Positions 1 to 4,695 of a stretch of DNA of 5,782 nucleotides are shown here, piece after piece (positions within the stretch are counted from its first letter, which is position 1; every line of letters begins with the position of its first letter). The position numbers and the translations under genes are program-made. The notes under the pieces were generated by a model, which saw only the letters and a program-made list of their open reading frames with translations, was not told where the DNA came from and ran no database searches. Origin of the DNA: Methanosarcinaceae archaeon (GTDB lineage Archaea; Halobacteriota; Methanosarcinia; Methanosarcinales; Methanosarcinaceae); assembly GCA_030596385.1 (NCBI GenBank), contig JAUVKD010000075.1, forward strand, positions 1 to 5,782, written 5' to 3'.

Positions 1-479
1 ATGCAATGACAGGTTTCAGGATTGGATATGCACTTGCAGCACCTGAAATAATTGATTCAATGATGTTGATCCACCAGTATACTATGCTTTGCGCACCCAT
101 AACTGCTCAGATAGGAGCTATCGAAGCGCTCAAAAATGGTGATAATGAGATGCAAAAGATGGTGCGCGAGTATGACCGGCGGCGGCATCTTATTGTTTTG
201 GGATTGAACAAACTGGGACTTGAATGCTTTGAACCAAAAGGCGCATTTTATGCGTTCCCATCAATTTCAAGTACAGGTCTCACATCAGGTGATTTCGCAG
301 AAAGACTCCTAAATGAGCAAAAAGTAGCAACTGTTCCGGGTGATGTATTCGGAAAAGCAGGAGTCGGTTTCTTGCGTTGTTCGTATGCGGCATCAAGGAA
401 AGATATCCATATTGCACTTGAAAGAATTGGCGAGTTTGTTGACTCACAAAAAAACACGGGTATTCCGGGCGAACAGTAA
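1..479 (+). CDS. Class I/II PLP-dependent aminotransferase (aspartate aminotransferase-like), C-terminal part
   Basis: The open frame is already running at base 3 (an Ala codon precedes the first Met at 6), so the 5' end lies outside the window. The visible 157 residues from that Met open with MTGFRIGY, the segment that follows the PLP-binding lysine in fold-type I aminotransferases (usual context SKxxAMTGxRIGY), so the lysine is just upstream and unseen. Further along are FEPKGAFYAFP at residues 76-86, PGDVFG at 111-116 and GFLRCSYAAS at 121-130, whose Arg124 matches the arginine that binds the substrate alpha-carboxylate. The protein is a cytosolic transaminase, probably using aspartate or another amino acid with 2-oxoglutarate; the exact substrate cannot be read from this half. 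The C-terminus ends normally with TAA at 477-479. The gene runs toward the ABC operon on the other strand, with the ilvB remnant between them. Family assignment is firm, substrate is not. Confidence 0.92.
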   Translation, partial: AMTGFRIGYALAAPEIIDSMMLIHQYTMLCAPITAQIGAIEALKNGDNEMQKMVREYDRRRHLIVLGLNKLGLECFEPKGAFYAFPSISSTGLTSGDFAERLLNEQKVATVPGDVFGKAGVGFLRCSYAASRKDIHIALERIGEFVDSQKNTGIPGEQ

Positions 480-539
480 TTGAGTTAAGTCAAAAACATC
501 TCAAGGAAGCACTTATTGGAGACCGTCCTGGTTTTATAA

Positions 540-818
540 TTACACGTACGGCAAACTTGAAGCCCATGCCATAGTCCCGAGTCCGTCTGATGTTATGTAC
601 ATGCGCGGTTCCTTAACATAATGAAAAAGATATTTTGCTTTCCATTCCAAAATCGTTTCGATCCGATTTTTTGACTTGCACCGTCGGCACTTTTTGAGGG
701 GCGCAAGCACTCCCTTTGTATCCTTGATTATTGGTATATCGACAAGAACGTTCATGGAAATACCTGTTACAAGGTTGGTCGCACCCGGACCCGATGCCGC
801 AAGGCATACCTCAGTCAT
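540..818 (-). pseudogene. ilvB: Collapsed remnant of acetolactate synthase large subunit
   Basis: A 92-codon open frame reads like three separate pieces of a thiamine-diphosphate acetolactate synthase joined together. Residues 4-21 (VCLAASGPGATNLVTGIS) match the N-terminal PYR-domain SGPGATN block. Residues 24-62 match the end of the central domain: VDIPIIKD resembles the usual VDIPIVGD, and ILEWKAKY resembles the W..K..YP region. Residues 70-83 (EPRMYITSDGLGTM) match the ITSGGLGTMG block of the C-terminal domain. The whole enzyme has roughly 550-570 residues, so about two hundred residues are missing at the first junction and several tens at the second. After GLGTM the frame leaves the family; the next frame reads MGF, as expected, near 559-567, which suggests a 4-base ATGG/CATGG duplication and frameshift. 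A TAA lies in frame upstream of the ATG and there is no clear ribosome site. A functional mini-protein is unlikely. The intact enzyme would make acetolactate for branched-chain amino acid synthesis. Confidence 0.75.
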
Positions 819-866
819 GCAAATATGGTTCTTTTAGCCAGGATCGAATCCGGGTGTGTTTTAGTT

Positions 867-1631
867 TCACAATCGCTTTGGCAGGCTTTTTTCATGTAGT
901 TTTACCGCAGATATCATAAAAATAATGAGGAACATTATAAGGGCAGAGATACTCACGTAAACCGAATAATAATTTGTTTCATGGAATGAATATCTGCAAA
1001 GGTCAGTTATGTATGTCAGGGGGGAAATTGATGCAAGTGCCCGTCCCCATTGTGGTAAATCTCCTAATTTAATAAATACGCCGCTTATGAATACCAGTGG
1101 AAATTTTACCATTGTGGACATCATCATTACTGTGGATGTCATACTGGTGGGAGTGGAGGAGAATATCAGTCCCATGGCTGAAAAACAGAATGAAGCCAGT
1201 ATAATTGCTACTGCAAGTGTAAACGGATGTGTGATCGTTACACCAAGTGCAATCCCCAATAATATCGGAACAAGAGATATCCCGATCCCAAACAGCACAG
1301 ATGCTAAAATATCTCCAAGAAGGATCGTTGTAATGGATACAGGAGAGGATGCCAGTCGCTCCAGATTCCTTGTTTGTGTTTCAGTGGGTGCGATTACAGG
1401 AGTAATAGATGTTGATGTAAAAAATATCGTCATGCCCAGCAATCCGGCGATCAGGAAATCAACCGGTAGATCTCTTCCGATCATGAATGCTACAAAAAGA
1501 AATGCAGGAAAAAGGACACCAAATATAATTACAGGCCCCTTTAAATAATATATCATGATATCCTTTTTTGAAATTGCAAGGGCACGTTTTAGCTGATCTA
1601 TTACCATCAATATTACTGCTACTGTCATCAT
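867..1631 (-). CDS. ABC-2 type transporter permease subunit
   Basis: 254 residues, the normal size for a single ABC-2 permease half. Hydrophobic segments that can cross the membrane lie at about residues 31-51, 57-78, 100-133 (long enough for two spans), 137-157, 170-187 and 222-243, giving about six spans. The motif TETQTRNLERLASSPVS (83-99) is the cytoplasmic loop typical of ABC-2 permeases, and LPQWGRALASISPLTYITD (192-210) matches the conserved region before the last span. The start ATG at 1631 overlaps the TGA of the ATPase gene by four bases (ATGA), the classic arrangement for translational coupling; a second ATG follows directly at 1628. The protein should dimerise in the cytoplasmic membrane and be driven by the ATPase encoded upstream. 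Exporters of this class move drugs, lipids, polysaccharides or peptides; the substrate cannot be told from sequence. The last residues are basic (KSLPKRL), consistent with a cytoplasmic C-terminus. Confidence 0.93.
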   Translation of the reverse strand: MMTVAVILMVIDQLKRALAISKKDIMIYYLKGPVIIFGVLFPAFLFVAFMIGRDLPVDFLIAGLLGMTIFFTSTSITPVIAPTETQTRNLERLASSPVSITTILLGDILASVLFGIGISLVPILLGIALGVTITHPFTLAVAIILASFCFSAMGLIFSSTPTSMTSTVMMMSTMVKFPLVFISGVFIKLGDLPQWGRALASISPLTYITDLCRYSFHETNYYSVYVSISALIMFLIIFMISAVKLHEKSLPKRL

Positions 1632-2548
1632 TCACCCTCAGTAAGTTTGATAAAAATATCCTCAAGTGTTGGCGTCATTGTATTCAACGTCAGAATTTCC
1701 AGATTACTTGATCGTGAATAATCAACAAGCTGATATACTATTCTGCCCGGCTTATCTGTGTACAATCGCAGTTTGTCTCCGCTCTTTTGTACATCCACGA
1801 CTCCTTGCATGGCATGTAGATCATGGGGATCCACAGGAATATTAAAACCGATCTCTACCCATTTCAGTCCTCCGATTCGCATTTTTAGTTTTTCCGGAGC
1901 GTCGATAGCTGCTATATTCCCATGATTAATTACTGCAATTCTGTTGCACAATTGGTTTGCTTCCTCCATGTAGTGAGTGGTGAGAAAAATTGTTTTCCCT
2001 TCTTTGTTCAACTCCAACACCATATCCTTTATTAATCGCGAACTTCGGACATCCAGACCCGATGTGGGTTCATCAAGAAAAAGAATTTCCGGATCGTTCA
2101 TAAGTGACATTGCGAGTATGAGTTTTTGCTTCATTCCTTTGGAGAATGTCTTGACCTTATGATCTTTCCATTCATAGAGATCGAACTTCATCAGGAGTTT
2201 TTCCGCTCTTTTTGTGGATTTATTTTTTGGTATACCATACAATTGTGCCATGAACTGCAGGTTATGCCAGGCAGAAAGATCGGTGTATGCGTTTGAAAGT
2301 TCGGGTACAACTCCTATTATCTGTTTGGCTTTGATCGGATTTCGCTGAATGTCAATACCTTTGATCTTGATTAGACCTGAATCCGGTTTGATTATTCCTG
2401 TGAGCATTCTGGCAGTTGTTGTCTTACCGGCACCATTGGGGCCCAAAAAACCAAATATCTCACCATTCTCAACTTCAAAATCCAGATTGTCTACCGCAGT
2501 AAAATCACCGAATCGTTTTGTTAGATTATTAACTTCAATAGCATTCAT
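1628..2548 (-). CDS. ABC-2 type transporter ATP-binding protein
   Basis: 306 residues from the chosen start. The nucleotide-binding domain is complete: Walker A GPNGAGKTT at 36-44, the Q-loop region GVVPELSNAY at 79-88 with Glu83 where the family usually has Gln, signature FSKGMKQK at 135-142 in place of LSGGQ (common in this subfamily), Walker B ILFLDEPTSGLD at 155-166, and H-loop His192 in LTTHYMEEA. Residues about 220-306 form the accessory C-terminal domain of daunorubicin/multidrug-type ATPases and end with TPTLEDIFIKLT. An open frame exists from an ATG at 2560, but homologues begin at the third Met (MNAIEV), and a TATA box at 2571-2580 puts the expected transcript start at about 2548. 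A leaderless mRNA starting at this ATG is therefore the best reading; the longer start adds only MMKC and has no ribosome site. The gene is coupled by ATGA to the permease. It powers export at the cytoplasmic face of the membrane. Confidence 0.93.
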   Translation of the reverse strand: MNAIEVNNLTKRFGDFTAVDNLDFEVENGEIFGFLGPNGAGKTTTARMLTGIIKPDSGLIKIKGIDIQRNPIKAKQIIGVVPELSNAYTDLSAWHNLQFMAQLYGIPKNKSTKRAEKLLMKFDLYEWKDHKVKTFSKGMKQKLILAMSLMNDPEILFLDEPTSGLDVRSSRLIKDMVLELNKEGKTIFLTTHYMEEANQLCNRIAVINHGNIAAIDAPEKLKMRIGGLKWVEIGFNIPVDPHDLHAMQGVVDVQKSGDKLRLYTDKPGRIVYQLVDYSRSSNLEILTLNTMTPTLEDIFIKLTEGE

Positions 2549-2568
2549 GCATTTCATCATTACACGAT

Positions 2569-2582
2569 CTTATATATTTTAA
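2569..2582 (-). promoter_or_regulatory. TATA box of the ABC transporter operon
   Basis: On the - strand the sequence reads TTAAAATATATAAG, close to the archaeal TATA-box consensus. Its core centre (about 2574-2575) lies 26-27 bases upstream of the ATG at 2548, the spacing expected between TATA box and transcription start. This argues for a leaderless ATPase message. The BRE upstream is not clear. Inference from spacing only. Confidence 0.5.
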
Positions 2583-2750
2583 TGTGGCTGTTGTATCCCG
2601 GACAGGCTTATACGTTTGTACGGCGCCATTCCAGGTACAATGTCCTCCGGAACAAATATTATTTGACCTGCATATCATCATACAGATTTGCTTCTTCTTG
2701 CTATAGAGGCTGTACCCCGACAAATTTTGAAATTTAACCAAAATCGCGTT
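2583..2750. other. Spacer between the redox operon and the ABC operon, no gene seen
   Basis: Together with its flanks (2549-2886) this is more than 300 bases without an intact gene. Short frames on both strands (for example 2535-2741 on - and 2688-2885 on +) show no family motif, no ribosome site and low-complexity composition, so I do not call them. Small restriction-type palindromes (GGCGCC near 2620, TCCGGA near 2647) are present but carry no evident role. The left end holds the ABC operon promoter; the right end abuts the broken small membrane ORF. Confidence 0.5.
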
Positions 2751-2862
2751 TTAGATCAATATAGCACATTTCATCAAAATGCCAAAAGTTGCGACGGCGA
2801 ACCCAACCGCAATAGAACCCAGGGTACAATAATTAAGATAAAAAGTCCCTTATTTCACCACC
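2751..2862 (-). pseudogene. Probable broken small membrane-peptide gene behind a strong Shine-Dalgarno site
   Basis: Twenty-five bases after the DGC gene stop, the - strand has AAAGGTGGTGA, one of the best Shine-Dalgarno matches in the window, yet no ATG, GTG or TTG follows at usable distance (the next bases read AAATAAGGGA). In one frame the sequence from 2851 reads KGLFILIIVP; in the next frame, from 2825 to the TAA at 2751-2753, it reads LGSIAVGFAVATFGILM and then KCAILI. Joined by a one-base shift near 2822-2825, they make a single transmembrane peptide of about 35 residues. The missing start (ATAAG where ATGAAG would fit) and the frameshift both point to decay, or to sequence error. It would have been the fourth member of the redox operon. 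The family is not recognised; this is inference from hydrophobicity and site placement. Confidence 0.4.
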
Positions 2863-2886
2863 TTTCTTCTCAAGCTTTCAAATAAT

Positions 2887-3294
2887 TCACAGACAGTCTG
2901 CAACCTTTGCCAAAGCCTTTTCAACCTGCGAAGGCAGAATGTCCAGATTGTGATCTTTTTTGATACCGAGCTCAGTCAGGACAATATGTTTGCTAATAGG
3001 TATCCCGGCATGCTCAAGCGTCGCCTTTGTGCATTTTAGAGGACAGCCGTCGATAGCAATTATGCAGTCGCACCCTTCAGCAGATTTTATAATCCCGGGG
3101 CTGTGTCCTCCGATACCGACCGTACACATCATCGTGCCCACACCTTTTTTTGCAAGTTTTACAGCAACCATGTTGCTGATCTGCCCTACATTCGATGCAT
3201 CTGCACATGGGAATATTCCGACATTATCGGATTCACAAGAACATTTTATTTCATCTGTTACGTCTTCGCATAAACATTTCATTTCTTCTGTCAT
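2887..3294 (-). CDS. DGC-domain putative zinc-binding protein, cysteine-rich
   Basis: 135 residues with 11 cysteines (7, 9, 18, 20, 30, 57, 75, 77, 84, 88, 134). The core matches the DGC family: IFPCADASNVGQISNM (27-42), a CxC at 75-77, and AIDGCPLKCTKATLEHAG (80-97), which contains the Asp-Gly-Cys triad that names the family and a CxxxC pair. Family members are annotated as putative zinc-binding proteins and their biochemical role is not established. Unusual here is a 22-residue N-terminal extension with two similar CxC units, KCLCE and KCSCE, ahead of the core, suggesting an additional metal or sulfur site. No signal peptide or membrane span, so cytosolic. The ATG is preceded by GAGGTG with a 5-base gap (3300-3305), which fixes the start. 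The gene is last in the intact operon, 17 bases after the OsmC-like gene stop. Confidence 0.88.
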   Translation of the reverse strand: MTEEMKCLCEDVTDEIKCSCESDNVGIFPCADASNVGQISNMVAVKLAKKGVGTMMCTVGIGGHSPGIIKSAEGCDCIIAIDGCPLKCTKATLEHAGIPISKHIVLTELGIKKDHNLDILPSQVEKALAKVADCL

Positions 3295-3311
3295 ATTATC
3301 ACCTCTGATAT

Positions 3312-3737
3312 TTATTTAACAACATCAATTTTTGCATCCACTTCAACCACGGTCTTCATGGAGTTCAATACGATAGAATATTCTTCGACTCGTTCAATCA
3401 ATGCCAGCAGCACATCGCTGTCCGCATCTGTCTTTATCACCGGTTTTACCACTATTCTGGTAAAAACATTCTTACCATTTACCTTTTCCAGATAACCGAC
3501 AGCAATCGATTCATACGAAAGAGGCGTGATATTCGCTTTCTTTGCAAATGCAAGGAACGTGGTCATAAAACATACGTTCATTGAGCCTACAAACAAATCC
3601 TCTGGACTTATCAGTCCCGTGTGTCCTCCGAATTCAGGCGGCGTTGCAACTAAAATGTCAGGTTTATCATTTCCGGTTGATAATATACCCCTGTGTTCGC
3701 CGCTCCATTTCAGTTCATTGTGATATTCAAAACTCAT
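3312..3737 (-). CDS. OsmC-family protein lacking the second catalytic cysteine
   Basis: 141 residues, the usual length for OsmC/Ohr-type proteins. Recognisable stretches in order are FEYHNELKWSG (3-13), ATPPEFGGHTGLISPEDLFV (31-50), and the first cysteine in NVCFMTTFLAFAKK (54-67, Cys56). E. coli OsmC uses two cysteines (59 and 125) to reduce organic hydroperoxides; the second normally lies in a helix reading like AxxxCxIxNSL. Here that helix is RVEEYSIVLNSM (116-127), with Ser121 at the cysteine position. The protein therefore has one of the pair and may not run the standard two-cysteine peroxidase cycle. The start is set at the second possible Met: AGGAG at 3746-3750 lies 8 bases upstream of this ATG, while the ATG at 3764 has no ribosome site. 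It lies 41 bases after the thioredoxin-like gene. The family is certain; peroxidase activity is doubtful. Confidence 0.9.
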   Translation of the reverse strand: MSFEYHNELKWSGEHRGILSTGNDKPDILVATPPEFGGHTGLISPEDLFVGSMNVCFMTTFLAFAKKANITPLSYESIAVGYLEKVNGKNVFTRIVVKPVIKTDADSDVLLALIERVEEYSIVLNSMKTVVEVDAKIDVVK

Positions 3738-3745
3738 ACATACAT

Positions 3746-3750
3746 CTCCT
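3746..3750 (-). promoter_or_regulatory. Shine-Dalgarno site that sets the OsmC-family start
   Basis: AGGAG on the - strand, 8 bases before the ATG at 3737. It lies inside the longer open frame that begins at 3764, so it favours the shorter 141-residue protein. Confidence 0.7.
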
Positions 3751-3778
3751 ATGTGAACGGACATTTACACTTGAATAC

Positions 3779-4009
3779 TCAAGTAATCCATTTTTTCACA
3801 TCATCCACACCCGGCACCCTTCCGGCGATCTTGACCTCGCCATCAATAACCACAGCAGGTGTTATCATAACACCGTATGAGATGATCCTGTCAAAATCCT
3901 CAACTTTTACAATCTCGGCATCCACTCCGATTTCTAAGAGCGCTTTTTCTACAATCTTCTTTGTTTTATTGCATTTCGCACATCCAGTGCCCAGTATCTC
4001 GATCTTCAT
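3779..4009 (-). CDS. Small thioredoxin-like CxxC protein (redox-active disulfide protein family)
   Basis: 76 residues forming one compact thioredoxin-like fold, the typical length of the archaeal MTH895-type or 'redox-active disulfide protein 2' family. The strand MKIEILG leads straight into the active site GTGCAKC (Cys10, Cys13). The MITPAVVIDGEV stretch (48-59) carries the expected cis-proline (Pro51) next to the active site. No signal peptide, so it should act in the cytosol as a dithiol reductant or disulfide carrier for a partner protein. It has GAGGT 7 bases upstream of the ATG (4017-4021). It is first in an operon with the OsmC-like and DGC genes; that grouping suggests it reduces or transfers sulfur or metal for one of them, which is inference. 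Confidence 0.92.
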   Translation of the reverse strand: MKIEILGTGCAKCNKTKKIVEKALLEIGVDAEIVKVEDFDRIISYGVMITPAVVIDGEVKIAGRVPGVDDVKKWIT

Positions 4010-4047
4010 TTTCCTGACCTCATTAGTTCTATTTTCTTTAGATTCAT

Positions 4048-4060
4048 TACTTATACTTAA
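4048..4060 (-). promoter_or_regulatory. Candidate TATA box of the redox operon
   Basis: TTAAGTATAAGTA on the - strand would place transcription start near 4028-4031, giving a leader of about 20 bases that contains the GAGGT ribosome site at 4017-4021. A stronger-looking alternative, AATATTTATAAGA at 4161-4173, would give a leader of about 130 bases that includes the hairpin at 4088-4098. The sequence does not decide between them. Confidence 0.35.
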
Positions 4061-4087
4061 TTGGGTAGTTTTGATGCCGGGTCAATT

Positions 4088-4098
4088 CGCCTTAGGCG
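4088..4098. repeat. GC-rich short hairpin (CGCCT/AGGCG)
   Basis: CGCCTTAGGCG is an almost perfect palindrome with 5-base arms, standing out in an AT-rich spacer. It lies 79 bases upstream of the thioredoxin-like start and could be a hairpin in a long leader or a protein-binding site. No function is shown. Confidence 0.35.
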
Positions 4099-4205
4099 GC
4101 GCATCCTGCCATCACTGATGCAATTGTCGTATTTTCGCATATAATAAATAAAGTTAATTATCTTATAAATATTAGTAATTTTCATGGTGAGTGATGTGGA
4201 AATGT

Positions 4206-4217
4206 GCCGCTTGCGGC
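4206..4217. repeat. GC-rich short hairpin (GCCGC TT GCGGC)
   Basis: GCCGCTTGCGGC is a perfect inverted repeat. As RNA it can fold as GCCG-CUUG-CGGC, a CUUG tetraloop closed by G-C, a stable loop type. It resembles the hairpin at 4088-4098 and sits in the same spacer. Role unknown. Confidence 0.35.
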
Positions 4218-4305
4218 GTTGTATTACATTTTGATTACGATAAAACAATCTCATTTATGCATCGATTTTACTAAAGCTATACAAATACATTTACTTTTAC
4301 CCATC

Positions 4306-4313
4306 CTTTTGAT
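4306..4313 (+). repeat. Target-site duplication, left copy
   Basis: CTTTTGAT directly abuts the left inverted repeat and is identical to the copy at 4426-4433. A chance 8-base match at both exact borders is unlikely. Confidence 0.75.
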
Positions 4314-4338
4314 GTATCCACTTCAAATCTAAGGGTAA
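4314..4338 (+). repeat. Left terminal inverted repeat of the MITE-like element
   Basis: Outer block GTATCCACTTCAAA (4314-4327), four unmatched bases, inner block AGGGTAA (4332-4338). Both blocks are exact reverse complements of the right arm. Confidence 0.8.
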
Positions 4339-4400
4339 CTTATTCCATTTTGAAATCAAAAGCAGCTTAGGCACCGGATTTGATAATCACAATATACATT

Positions 4401-4425
4401 TTACCCTGCTTTTTGAAGTGGATAC
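4401..4425 (-). repeat. Right terminal inverted repeat of the MITE-like element
   Basis: TTACCCT (4401-4407), four unmatched bases, TTTGAAGTGGATAC (4412-4425), pairing with the left arm in matching register. Confidence 0.8.
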
Positions 4426-4433
4426 CTTTTGAT
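4426..4433 (+). repeat. Target-site duplication, right copy
   Basis: CTTTTGAT directly abuts the right inverted repeat; identical to 4306-4313. Removing the element plus one copy would restore the pre-insertion spacer. Confidence 0.75.
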
Positions 4434-4444
4434 CATAACTTCAC

Positions 4445-4627
4445 TTAAACCACAATGCTTAGCGCTTTTGGTTTACACGCGGGAATGCAAAGCATGCAGA
4501 ACCGGCACATTTCAGGTTTTACCGGCATACAGGTGCCATTGTGTATTTCCAGCACCCTGCGGGGACATGCATCTACACATGTGCCGCAGCCGTTGCATTT
4601 TTCCGTATCAATTATGATCTTTACCAT
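4445..4627 (-). CDS. 2[4Fe-4S] ferredoxin
   Basis: 60 residues, a typical clostridial/archaeal-type low-potential ferredoxin. Cluster motif one is CNGCGTCVDACP (Cys11, 14, 17, 21) and motif two is CRFCMLCIPACKP (Cys41, 44, 47, 51), each a complete CxxCxxCxxxC set for one [4Fe-4S] cluster. Cys33 is an extra cysteine between the motifs. An in-frame TAA directly precedes the ATG, so the start cannot lie further upstream. The ribosome site is weak (GATGGG), and an AT-rich TATTTTATTT at 4651-4660 lies about 28 bases upstream of the ATG, compatible with a leaderless or very short leader. The protein is a soluble electron carrier; its partner cannot be named. It stands alone, with a transposase gene 68 bases upstream on the same strand and the MITE-like element 11 bases past its stop. 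Confidence 0.93.
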   Translation of the reverse strand: MVKIIIDTEKCNGCGTCVDACPRRVLEIHNGTCMPVKPEMCRFCMLCIPACKPKALSIVV

Positions 4628-4650
4628 TTAAACCCATCTTCGTCACTATG

Positions 4651-4660
4651 AAATAAAATA
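4651..4660 (-). promoter_or_regulatory. Candidate TATA box of the ferredoxin gene
   Basis: TATTTTATTT on the - strand, centred about 28 bases before the ferredoxin ATG, in the 68-base gap after the transposase stop. It would give the ferredoxin its own start, independent of the IS. Weak match, judged by position and composition. Confidence 0.3.
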
Positions 4661-4695
4661 GCCATCAGTAGACCGTACTCATTTTTAAATCTGTT

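Larger units (their letters stand above)
4314..4425. mobile_element. MITE-like non-coding element, 112 bp
   Basis: The element is bounded by inverted repeats of 25 bases that match at 21 positions (14 perfect, 4 mismatched, 7 perfect) and has about 62 bases between them. It is flanked on both sides, with no gap, by the same 8 bases CTTTTGAT, the mark of a target-site duplication. No open frame fits inside, so it must have been moved by a transposase supplied elsewhere. The IS1634/IS4-like transposase at 4696-5782 is nearby, but IS1634 elements usually duplicate 5-6 bases, while 8 bases is typical of families such as ISL3, IS66, IS256 and IS1595, so the parent need not be the neighbour. It sits 11 bases past the ferredoxin stop and could serve as a hairpin in that gene's 3' end. 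Confidence 0.8.

Noticed and set aside
838..856. tRNA-like T-arm (GGATCGAATCC)
   Set aside because: The loop lacks the invariant GTTC, the stem does not pair fully, and no acceptor, D or anticodon arms can be placed on either side.
1009..1548. 179-codon open frame on the + strand
   Set aside because: It lies entirely antisense to the ABC permease, which has clear family motifs and membrane spans; the antisense translation shows no family pattern.
2535..2741. 68-codon open frame on the - strand overlapping the ABC ATPase start
   Set aside because: It covers the TATA box and the ATPase start, lacks a ribosome site and resembles no family.
2960..3319. 119-codon open frame on the + strand
   Set aside because: Antisense to the DGC gene, whose motifs and ribosome site are clear.
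4057..4254. 65-codon open frame on the - strand upstream of the redox operon
   Set aside because: No recognisable motif, no ribosome site, and it spans both GC hairpins and the candidate promoters; better explained as spacer.
4628..4695. Inverted-repeat end of the IS element
   Set aside because: One terminus must lie here, but without the opposite end no sequence can be singled out, and nothing in it matches the MITE arms.
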